NCBI GenBank assembly: GCA_018895675.1
Contig: JAHIOG010000147.1
Coordinates: 1-5,757 of the forward strand
Reading direction: 5' to 3'
From: a bacterium
Lineage (GTDB): Bacteria; Fidelibacterota; UBA2242
Length of the DNA: 5,757 nt
Part shown: piece by piece, positions 1 to 5,713 of the stretch
Position numbering within the stretch: the first letter of the stretch is position 1
Layout: every line of letters starts with the position of its first letter
Position numbers and translations under genes: made by a program
The notes under the pieces: generated by a model
What the model saw: the letters and a program-made list of their open reading frames with translations, nothing else
Told to the model about the DNA's origin: nothing
The model's database searches: none

Positions 1-1
1 C

Positions 2-112
2 GTAGCGAAGCAGTTGTCCTTGGAAGAATTGTCGAAAAAACGGCGCGAATATTATTTCAGTCCGTTGAAATCAATCAAACATAATCTTATTAATCGTCTA
101 CCAGAACGGTAA
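2..112 (+). CDS. 3' end of an upstream gene, partial, possibly frameshifted
   Basis: The gene enters from outside the window and reads 36 codons to TAA at 110-112. The tail is charged and helical, with LSLEELSKKRREYYFSPLK followed by SIKHNLINRLPER. This resembles the C-terminal helix of B12-binding radical SAM proteins, which often end in a basic/aromatic stretch with a YFxP-like motif; that is a weak family guess, since no catalytic part is visible. The next frame, from about position 99, reads YQNGNDDKLAAIWKKYKSVI and ends at TAA 177-179 with protein-like composition. The natural C-terminus may therefore lie there, with one extra base around 98-107. The last codons of that alternative end are duplicated at 1699-1755. 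Confidence 0.5.
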   Translation, partial: VAKQLSLEELSKKRREYYFSPLKSIKHNLINRLPER

Positions 113-120
113 CGACGATA

Positions 121-239
121 AACTTGCTGCTATCTGGAAAAAATATAAAAGTGTGATAAAGGATAAAACAGATCCATAATTCTGGTTTCCACGCCTGCAC
201 TTTCGCTTTTGTCATCATAGTTTTGACCGGTTATTTAAT
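121..239 (+). repeat. 119-bp direct repeat, copy 1
   Basis: This block matches 1697-1815 at 112 of 119 positions with no gaps, at a constant offset of 1576 bp. It contains the end of a reading frame (LAAIWKKYKSVIKDKTDP, stop at 177-179) and then a spacer with the box TAGTTTTG at 218-225. The two copies bracket the DUF4143 ATPase gene. Similarity falls away abruptly at both ends (T239 then C240 here, T1815 then T1816 in copy 2), so the edges are real recombination or insertion junctions. It is far longer than a usual transposase target-site duplication. Confidence 0.93.
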
Positions 240-249
240 CGAAAAAATT

Positions 250-269
250 CCACGGAGCTTGCTTCGGGG
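250..269. repeat. Imperfect palindrome at left edge of the ATPase cassette, REP-like
   Basis: The 20-bp segment CCACGGAGCTTGCTTCGGGG pairs with itself at eight positions plus one G-T wobble, leaving one A/G mismatch and the central TT unpaired. It is followed by TAGTTCATC. It begins 11 bp after direct-repeat copy 1 ends. A GC-rich hairpin centred on AGCTTGCT next to a GTAG-like tetranucleotide recalls REP elements mobilised by REP-associated tyrosine transposases, but no such transposase is present, so the class is a guess. Confidence 0.5.
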
Positions 270-305
270 TAGTTCATCGTATATAATAATGATAAAATCA
301 AATTC

Positions 306-323
306 AAGCGCCCGGCTTTTTTT
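306..323 (+). terminator. Weak intrinsic terminator candidate
   Basis: AAGC at 306-309 can pair with GCTT at 315-318 across a five-base GCCCG loop, and a run of seven T lies at 317-323. The four-base stem is short for an intrinsic terminator. It would end transcription entering from the left, ahead of the ATPase gene. Confidence 0.25.
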
Positions 324-349
324 AATAAAAATGGTTTTGATTTAATGGA

Positions 350-357
350 TATGTTTG
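350..357 (+). promoter_or_regulatory. Possible Bacteroidota-type -7 box for the ATPase gene
   Basis: TATGTTTG matches the TAnnTTTG consensus known for the Bacteroidota primary sigma factor. It lies 15 bp before the ATG at 373, which would give a leader of roughly 10 nt. No TTTG/TTG element is seen at the expected 17-23 bp upstream, so the call rests on one box and on the assumed lineage. No Shine-Dalgarno sequence precedes the ATG. Confidence 0.3.
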
Positions 358-372
358 TATATTATTCACGTT

Positions 373-1626
373 ATGAATGATATCTATTCAATTAATGAGT
401 TAAAGTATCGACCGCGCTGGTTTGCCTCCCTGCTCCGCGAAAGCATTAAAGACCATCCCGTTATCGTGCTAAGTGGGGCAAGACAGGTTGGAAAAAGTAC
501 ATTGCTCTTGAATGAGGAACCCTTTAAAAATTGGCGATATGTAAGTCTTGATGATTTCAATGTTTTATATCAATCGAAAAAGGATCCTGAATCTTTATGG
601 GCAGGTACCAATACGGTTATTTTAGATGAAGTTCAAAAGTCACCCCAGCTACTTGATGCGGTTAAATCAACTGTTGATACTGCAAAAAACCGTTGTAGAT
701 TTATTTTGTCCGGTTCTGCGAATTTGTTATTAATGGAAAAAGTAAGTGAGAGTTTAGCCGGTAGAGCCGCCTATTTTTCACTGTCACCGATGACAATTGG
801 CGAACTGAACGGCAATCCTCCGAATAATATACTACGGAATCTATTTAATGGAAATTTGTCGGATTTTGAAAAAGATGTTTCAGAGCCTGTATTGCCACTT
901 GAAAAAATGTGGAAGGGATTTATGCCGACCTTAATACCGTATTCGGAGAACAACTCAGTATTGCGGTGGTGGGAAGGATATATTAGCACATATCTGGAGC
1001 GTGATCTGCGCCAACTGTCGCAGATTGATTCTCTGCCTGACTTTCGACGATTAATGTCGGCTCTGGCGTTACGCTGTGGTCAGATGTTGAATCAATCGGA
1101 AGTATCCCGAGATACCGGAATCACCCAACCCACTGTTCACCGTTACATTAATCTATTGGAAACCACCTGTATGTTGAATCGTTTACCTGCTTTCAGTATT
1201 AATCGAACGAAACGGCTCATTAAATCACCTAAAATTATGTGGAATGATCCCGGTTTAGTAACTTTTCTGGCCGGTCATTATACAATTGACTCACTAGAAT
1301 CCTCCCGGGAAATTGGCGGTATATATGAAACCATGATTTATCTCCATCTTCATACGCTTTCCCAATTGCTTGTACCCTCAGCCCATTTATACTACTGGAG
1401 AACCTCTACCGGGAAAGAAGTTGATTTTGTGGTGGAGTGGGGGCGGAAGCTGCTGGCAATAGAGGTTAAGTTTACTTCAAGACCAAAATATTCGGATATT
1501 GAAAATATAAAAATGTTTTTGGATGAATATCCGGAAACATCCGCGGGTATCTTATTTCATACCGGGACTGAGGTTAAAAGACTGCATGAAAAGATTATTG
1601 CGCTGCCTTGGTATTTTCTGGGGTGA
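373..1626 (+). CDS. AAA_14/DUF4143 family ATP-binding protein
   Basis: This is a complete 417-residue protein of the usual length for the family. The N-terminal P-loop ATPase shows Walker A GARQVGKS (residues 35-42, K41 and S42), Walker B VILDE (D85, E86) and a sensor-like LSGSANLLL near 112-120, followed by the typical ESLAGR and SLSPMTIGEL motifs. A DUF4143 part follows: YISTYLERDLRQL, then a winged-helix-like stretch with GITQPTVHRYINLLE near 236-275. The C-terminal part has a PD-(D/E)xK-like nuclease arrangement: GIYE, then EVDF (D351) and IEVK (E364, K366). In this family these proteins are common in accessory regions and their role is mostly unknown; nuclease activity here is inference. 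ATG 373 is preferred over in-frame TTG 355, because the family normally begins shortly before RPRW and because 355 lies in a promoter-like box. The gene stands alone between two 119-bp direct repeats. It is intact, unlike its neighbours. Confidence 0.93.
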   Translation: MNDIYSINELKYRPRWFASLLRESIKDHPVIVLSGARQVGKSTLLLNEEPFKNWRYVSLDDFNVLYQSKKDPESLWAGTNTVILDEVQKSPQLLDAVKSTVDTAKNRCRFILSGSANLLLMEKVSESLAGRAAYFSLSPMTIGELNGNPPNNILRNLFNGNLSDFEKDVSEPVLPLEKMWKGFMPTLIPYSENNSVLRWWEGYISTYLERDLRQLSQIDSLPDFRRLMSALALRCGQMLNQSEVSRDTGITQPTVHRYINLLETTCMLNRLPAFSINRTKRLIKSPKIMWNDPGLVTFLAGHYTIDSLESSREIGGIYETMIYLHLHTLSQLLVPSAHLYYWRTSTGKEVDFVVEWGRKLLAIEVKFTSRPKYSDIENIKMFLDEYPETSAGILFHTGTEVKRLHEKIIALPWYFLG

Positions 1627-1649
1627 ACAAGATAGAATGTGATTTTTCT

Positions 1650-1680
1650 CGTTACGATGCTCAAGCATCTTGTAAATGTG
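1650..1680. repeat. Palindrome at right edge of the ATPase cassette
   Basis: GATGCT and AGCATC (core 1656-1669) form a perfect six-base stem around CA. Outside it, GTTAC at 1651-1655 partly matches GTAA at 1672-1675 across two unpaired bases. It lies 24 bp after the ATPase stop and 16 bp before direct-repeat copy 2. No T-run follows, so it is not a standard terminator. The pattern CTCGTTAC-GATGCT resembles dispersed palindromes known from many environmental bacteria, but its copy number in this genome is unknown. Confidence 0.45.
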
Positions 1681-1696
1681 AATTTGAATGGTTATC

Positions 1697-1815
1697 AACT
1701 TGCTGCTATCTGGAAAAAATATAAAAGTGTGATAAAGAATAAATCAGATTCATAATACTAATTTCCACGCTTGCACTTTCGCTTTTGTCATCATAGTTTT
1801 GACCGGTTATTTAAT
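1697..1815 (+). repeat. 119-bp direct repeat, copy 2
   Basis: This is the partner of 121-239. The seven differences lie at 1738, 1744, 1750, 1757, 1760, 1761 and 1771. It begins with LAAIWKKYKSVIKNKSDS and stop 1753-1755, here cut off from any gene body: the open frame upstream of it is short and not similar to the sequence left of copy 1. Its 3' half is the promoter region of the secreted-protein gene. Copy 1 thus sits with the upstream gene and copy 2 with the downstream gene, as expected if the intervening DNA was inserted with duplication of the junction. Confidence 0.93.
1771..1801 (+). promoter_or_regulatory. Likely promoter of the secreted-protein gene (TTG-N20-TAGTTTTG)
   Basis: TTG at 1771-1773 and TAGTTTTG at 1794-1801 are separated by 20 bp, matching the Bacteroidota pattern of TTTG/TTG, 17-23 bp, TAnnTTTG. 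Transcription would start near 1807, leaving a leader of about 22 nt to ATG 1829. Copy 1 of the repeat has the same -7 box (218-225), but its -33 TTG is CTG. The match depends on the lineage using this type of sigma factor. Confidence 0.42.
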
Positions 1816-1828
1816 TTACAGGACCAGC

Positions 1829-4800
1829 ATGAACATAAATAAGTTACACTATATCATCATACTCACAGTTGCATTTGTTCACTTCCTCGCAGCCCGGGAT
1901 GTTATGGAAGAAAAAGGATATATTCGAAATCCTCGCATTATTGAGGACGGATTTGTGTTTACGGATAATTATACATCGGCAATCTATCTTTACCGGAATG
2001 GTAAAACTGAAGTCCTGACCGATTCCAGGGGCAGTGGTTTGTATTACACACTTGCTCCCGATATGCAAAGAGCTGGTTTTAAATTCATCGACCAAAACGG
2101 AATGCAGTCTTCCGCTATTATTGATTTGAATAATGGAGAAATTAGAAGATTGACAGAGCCATCGCAGCGGGTTGGGCAACCAGGTTTTACACGTGATGGT
2201 CGTGTGGCATATACGGTAGGTAGCCGGTTAATTATATCGGATGGAAGAGAAGTCGATCTCGGGGTTTACTCCAACATTGCTCCAATTTCCCCCGATGGTG
2301 AAAACGCCTGTTATAATGATGATAACGACCAGTTATGGATAATCGATCTGCAAACCGGTGAAAGATCAGTGATTACGGACAGTGAAGGCGGTTATTATTA
2401 TCCTCAATGGTCGCCAAATTCACGCTACATTTTATATTCCGGTTTTGACAGTAAAATTTGGGTTTATGATCGGATCAACGACAGGACGTTTGACCTGGGT
2501 GAAGGACATCAGCCGACCTGGTCGGATGATTCGGAATGGATAATTTTCTATAAAAAGGAAATCGAGGATTTTAAGTTACTGAATACTGATATATATACGA
2601 TTCGATTCGACGGGACGAATCAAAGAAAAATCACAGATACGAAACAGATTTTTGAAATGGATCCGGTATTCTCTAATAATGACCGTCAGGTTCTGTACCA
2701 TGTCTTTGATAAAAAGGAATTCATAATCTCCGATATCAACATTCAAAAGTCGGAAATATCCAATCCACGGGTTGTCAAGCCAATTTCCAATGAAAAAAGC
2801 TTTTCACCATCGCCATCGGTTAAGCCATTCAAAAGTGAATCCGAAGGAATACAGGTTCCCTATCTTCACCAGGTTTATGACGTCCCGAATTGGTTTTGGG
2901 GATATTATGCCTGCGCTCCGGCTGCTGCTGCAATGGTTTTAGCCTACTACAATATTTTACCTCGCTGGGAAGATCGTTGCTCAAGCCCCTACAGTCACAC
3001 AAGTTATTGGGGGCGATATATCTGCGAGCGTTATTATTACCGTGAAACCGATTATTCCTATTCATCATCTCCGGGTGGTCATACTGCCGGAAAAGGCGGC
3101 TATGGATATATGTGGGGCACGGGCGGTAGTCCAAACTCACGCATGTTGAAATATTATCAATTTCATGGAATGACCGGGAGCCAAACATGGTCAACCACAT
3201 GGCAAGAAACCACAGGAGATATCAATGCCGGTTATCCATATACGATGTGTGTTTGGCTGACCGGCTCAGGTCATCTTGTACTGGCAAAAGGAATTGTTGA
3301 AGGGAAGAAAACATTGATCTTTAATGATCCCTATGGTAATAAAAACACAGCCGGTTATCCGTCCTATGATGGTAGCGGGGCGCTGTATGATTGGCCCGGC
3401 TATAATGAAGGCAATGTCAATCTTGCTTCCGCCGGATCGGGGATTCCCTGGTGTATTTCGACGCGTTTTAATAAAACAGCCCGGGCTGATACGCTGGTTG
3501 ACGACAGGCATTTGGAAAACGGATTTTATTTACATACAAAATCACCGGCTTCAATGTCGCTATGGAAAGATAAAAAGGCTGGATATAATGGTCATTACTG
3601 GTGGTGTTATTCCAGAATATCTGTAAATGAGGACACTTGTTTTGCGACTTGGATGCCGAATCTGCCATCCCTGGCGCATTATGATGTGTATACATATATT
3701 CCCAGCTCCGATCAACCGGCAACGAATGCTGTTTATTCAATAAATCATGCAGACTCCGTATCACAGGTGAGCATCGATCAAAGTCAATTTCCCGATCAGT
3801 GGGTATTGCTTGGGAATTATATCTTCAGATCTGGCACAGAATCTTATGTAAAACTTGGTGATGCATCGGGAATTGCCGGACAGAAGTTGGTATTCGATGC
3901 GGTAAAATGGTCGATTGAAAGACCGGTGACTGTTGATTTTACAGCAGAATTTCAGTCGGGGAATGCTCCGTTGACAATTCAATTTTCGAATATCTCCGAG
4001 TATTTACCTGAGGATTGTACAATGCGATGGGACTTCGATGATGGCAATATCAGCACAGTACGAGATCCGATACATATTTTTCGTGATGCCAGTGACTATA
4101 CGGTTTCACTGACTGTCGAATATGGCGATACGGCAATAACCGAAAGCAAAACCGCATATATCCACGTTGATCCTCCGATTCCGGGTGATTTCAGTTTGGT
4201 CGTGCCTGAAAAAGAGAGCATTATCGCTACAAGGCAGCCGCTGTTTTATTGGGTTCCAACCGTTCTTTCGAAGGGAGATCGGGAACTCTTTCTGAATATT
4301 CTTAGAGATGAAAAAGCGAACCATTCACTGCAAATTCTGTCGGATAATTCAGTATCATCTGCAACTTATCAATTATTTTTAAATACGACCTCTGATTTTA
4401 GAAATACGGTACCTATTGAAATCGACACAAATTTTTACAAACCTGAGAACCCATTGATCGAGAATGCAGAATATTTCTGGAAAGTGAAAATGATAACCGA
4501 AACAGACGATACACTGACTTCAGCCGTTTGGTCATTTAAAGTGAACAGTGAGAATAGTCCACCGGAACCATTTACACTACTATCTCCCGCAGTTGATGAA
4601 GTTCTACAGGACTTTACACCTACATTCCAATGGAATGCCGCAGCCGATCCGGATGTCAATGACCAGGTGATTTACAGGTTAAAAATTGGCACCGGATTAG
4701 ATGATTTTTTTGTTATCTACGAAGGCGAAAATACCAGTATTACTCTCGAAGATTCATTACTTGATAACACCGTTTATTATTGGCGGGTTGAAGCTACCGA

Positions 4801-5062
4801 TCGATCCGGCGCTGTAACGGTAAATAGCGAGGATTATTGTTCCTTTGCCATAAATCTTGAAAACGATCCGCCGTCTCCGGTTGTGTTACTGACGCCCGGT
4901 AATAATGGATACATTTTTACCGAATATCCGCTGTTTCAATGGACTGCGGCGCAGGATGTCGATCCTTATGATGAGCTTTTATATTATCTCTATTACTGGC
5001 CGAACGGATGCCACGCGAAAGTATACCTATGGAACGGATACAAGCTATTGCGACCGCCGTAA
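1829..5062 (+). CDS. Secreted multidomain protein: TolB-like propeller, C39-like peptidase, golvesin-like, PKD and FN3 domains (frameshifted before its C-terminus)
   Basis: The frame gives 1077 residues before TAA 5060-5062; allowing for one extra base near 5000, the intended product is about 1212 residues, ending at 5468. Residues 1-24 form a signal peptide (MNINK, hydrophobic core, then FLAARD). About 25-325 form a TolB/PD40-type propeller, with blade motifs ISPDGE, PQWSPNSRYI, PTWSDDSEWI and PVFSNNDRQV. About 343-525 form a C39-like papain-fold peptidase domain: VPYLHQV, YACAPAAAAMVLAYY with probable nucleophile C362, GHLVLAKGI with H482, and NDPYGN with D500. About 545-695 match golvesin/Xly-type domains (GYNGHYWW, ATWMPNLP, DQWVLLGNYIF, FDAVKW). 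A PKD domain (about 698-780) has WDFDDGN at 734. FN3-like repeats follow, with YFWKV at 882 and YYWRV at 983; the third is broken. The product is probably exported and surface-attached or secreted, acting on proteins or cell-wall-like substrates. ATG 1829 is chosen over TTG 1799 because it starts the signal peptide and lies downstream of the promoter; a weak AGGA precedes it. Confidence 0.9.
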   Translation: MNINKLHYIIILTVAFVHFLAARDVMEEKGYIRNPRIIEDGFVFTDNYTSAIYLYRNGKTEVLTDSRGSGLYYTLAPDMQRAGFKFIDQNGMQSSAIIDLNNGEIRRLTEPSQRVGQPGFTRDGRVAYTVGSRLIISDGREVDLGVYSNIAPISPDGENACYNDDNDQLWIIDLQTGERSVITDSEGGYYYPQWSPNSRYILYSGFDSKIWVYDRINDRTFDLGEGHQPTWSDDSEWIIFYKKEIEDFKLLNTDIYTIRFDGTNQRKITDTKQIFEMDPVFSNNDRQVLYHVFDKKEFIISDINIQKSEISNPRVVKPISNEKSFSPSPSVKPFKSESEGIQVPYLHQVYDVPNWFWGYYACAPAAAAMVLAYYNILPRWEDRCSSPYSHTSYWGRYICERYYYRETDYSYSSSPGGHTAGKGGYGYMWGTGGSPNSRMLKYYQFHGMTGSQTWSTTWQETTGDINAGYPYTMCVWLTGSGHLVLAKGIVEGKKTLIFNDPYGNKNTAGYPSYDGSGALYDWPGYNEGNVNLASAGSGIPWCISTRFNKTARADTLVDDRHLENGFYLHTKSPASMSLWKDKKAGYNGHYWWCYSRISVNEDTCFATWMPNLPSLAHYDVYTYIPSSDQPATNAVYSINHADSVSQVSIDQSQFPDQWVLLGNYIFRSGTESYVKLGDASGIAGQKLVFDAVKWSIERPVTVDFTAEFQSGNAPLTIQFSNISEYLPEDCTMRWDFDDGNISTVRDPIHIFRDASDYTVSLTVEYGDTAITESKTAYIHVDPPIPGDFSLVVPEKESIIATRQPLFYWVPTVLSKGDRELFLNILRDEKANHSLQILSDNSVSSATYQLFLNTTSDFRNTVPIEIDTNFYKPENPLIENAEYFWKVKMITETDDTLTSAVWSFKVNSENSPPEPFTLLSPAVDEVLQDFTPTFQWNAAADPDVNDQVIYRLKIGTGLDDFFVIYEGENTSITLEDSLLDNTVYYWRVEATDRSGAVTVNSEDYCSFAINLENDPPSPVVLLTPGNNGYIFTEYPLFQWTAAQDVDPYDELLYYLYYWPNGCHAKVYLWNGYKLLRPP
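2161..2211 (+). repeat. Source of a dispersed 51-bp repeat inside the propeller
   Basis: This segment encodes residues 112 to about 128 of the secreted protein (SQRVGQPGFTRDGRVA). It matches 5563-5613 at 44 of 51 positions without gaps. It lies in good reading frame in a propeller strand, so this copy is the functional one. Confidence 0.8.
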
Positions 5063-5468
5063 AGTAAAACTCGATTATGAGTATGCCTGGTATGTTGAAG
5101 CAGTTGACAAAGCAGGCGCCAGCGCTTTATCGGATACATTTACTTTCCGAACCAGTTCGCTGGATATTGCCAATGAAAATCTGCTGCCGGAGACTTTTGC
5201 ACTGTATCAAAATTATCCCAATCCCTTTAATCCTACCACAACGATTCGGTTTGATTTACCGGAAATGGCTGATATCCACTTGACGATATACGATGTCAAT
5301 GGACGACAGGTCATAACGCTGGTTGATGGAAAGAGCAAAGCCGGAATTTATGCGACGATTTGGAATGGCAAAGACGGCAGCGGGAGACCGGTCAGCGCCG
5401 GTGTTTATATCTTTACCCTGGAATGTCAGGATGTAATTCTATCGAAAAAGATGATATTTCTTAAATAG
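5001..5468 (+). pseudogene. Displaced C-terminus of the secreted protein: end of third FN3-like repeat plus type IX-type sorting domain
   Basis: This +1 frame continues the preceding protein. It reads RTDATRKYTYGTDTSYCD, then YEYAWYVEAVDKAGA, the same YxWxVEAxDxxGA motif seen in the intact FN3-like repeat. After a linker comes ALYQNYPNPFNPTTTIRFDL, a domain with IYDVNGRQV, GxY, WNGKDGSGRPVSAGVYIF and a basic end KKMIFLK. That is the FlgD-like/Por secretion-tail type of about 90 residues, known in FCB bacteria to direct cargo through the type IX system to the outside and the cell surface. It has no credible start of its own. The ATG at 4905 lies in the shadow of the other frame. Without this part the product would lack its sorting signal. 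The stop is TAG 5466-5468. Confidence 0.85.
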
Positions 5469-5470
5469 GG

Positions 5471-5596
5471 TTATTCAATCAACAGAACATCATAGCTGTA
5501 TTCCGGAATTTGCAATACAAGCTTTCGATCCTTAATTCGATAATTTTTATCTTTCAGCAGAGACCGCAGCGGGTTGGGCAGCCAGGTTTTAAGCAT
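5471..5596 (-). pseudogene. Truncated C-terminal remnant, possibly of an alpha-amylase-type glycoside hydrolase
   Basis: The minus strand reads a 41-residue tail ending LVLQIPEYSYDVLLIE, with stop TAA at 5473-5471, only two bases beyond the stop of the rightward gene. The pattern (KNYRIKDRKLVLQIP, then YSYDVLLIE) resembles the last beta strands of GH13-type and related glycosidases, which often end with a dg-L-L-Lpp-Y-vL sequence. The family call is by resemblance only. Upstream (higher coordinates) the frame passes into the 51-bp propeller-like fragment at 5563-5613 and soon reaches a stop, so no gene body remains. Chance antisense reading is the alternative. Confidence 0.35.
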
Positions 5597-5613
5597 GACG
5601 GTCGAGTGGCATA
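5563..5613 (+). repeat. Diverged 51-bp copy of propeller codons (remnant)
   Basis: This is 44/51 identical to 2161-2211. Read in the same phase it gives PQRVGQPGFKHDGRVA and then TAA. Four of the seven differences fall at third codon positions of the propeller frame, and three of those are single silent changes (CAA/CAG, GAT/GAC, CGT/CGA). That suggests the copy diverged for a time as coding sequence, as in a paralogous propeller gene, before most of it was lost. It is not part of an open gene now. Confidence 0.75.
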
Positions 5614-5672
5614 ACATTTAGATTTCCATAAGATAAAATCCAAGAAACTACTTTCTTTTCTTTATGCTGTTT

Positions 5673-5701
5673 TGTATTTTAAAGAAGTGTATTTTAAAAT
5701 A
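5673..5701 (+). promoter_or_regulatory. Possible operator: tandem 11-bp repeats and 12-bp palindrome
   Basis: TGTATTTTAAA occurs at 5673-5683 and again at 5688-5698, 15 bp apart. The second overlaps the perfect palindrome TATTTTAAAATA (5690-5701), which ends two bases before the Shine-Dalgarno sequence. Such an arrangement suits an autoregulated operator, but AT-rich sequence makes chance palindromes common. Confidence 0.3.
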
Positions 5702-5703
5702 TC

Positions 5704-5709
5704 GGAGGG
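5704..5709 (+). promoter_or_regulatory. Strong ribosome binding site
   Basis: GGAGGG lies four bases before ATG 5714. It fixes the start of the last gene and contrasts with the absent or weak sites of the other two genes. Confidence 0.75.
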
Positions 5710-5713
5710 AAAA

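Noticed and set aside
355..372. TTG 355 as start of the ATPase (six extra residues), and likewise TTG 1799 for the secreted protein
   Set aside because: Both TTGs lie within the TAnnTTTG promoter-like boxes, and ATG 373 and ATG 1829 fit the family N-terminus and the signal peptide.
345..380. Two ATGs (345, 351) preceding the ATPase gene
   Set aside because: They open a frame of at most 11 residues ending at 380, out of frame with the ATPase and overlapping the putative promoter; no function can be supported.
771..989. 72-residue minus-strand frame within the ATPase gene
   Set aside because: It lies fully inside the DUF4143 ATPase with no start signal or motif.
240..1696. ATPase cassette as a classical insertion sequence
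   Set aside because: The encoded protein has P-loop and PD-(D/E)xK-like features of AAA_14/DUF4143 proteins, with no DDE, HUH or serine/tyrosine recombinase motif, and the flanking palindromes are not matching terminal inverted repeats.
1844..2179. 111-residue open frame on the minus strand
   Set aside because: It is antisense to the signal peptide and propeller of the secreted protein, begins with TTG, has no ribosome site and no recognisable motif. Its start coincides with the 51-bp repeat only because that repeat is in the same phase at both places.
2829..3764. Several open frames of 80-123 residues on both strands inside the C39/golvesin part
   Set aside because: They overlap a well-supported coding frame with conserved domains, and their composition (odd Cys/His/Arg-rich strings) is that of shadow frames.
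4985..5062. Programmed ribosomal frameshifting to make the long protein
   Set aside because: No slippery heptamer or following strong stem is evident near the switch, and about 60 nt of senseless frame precede the stop; a mutation or assembly error is simpler.
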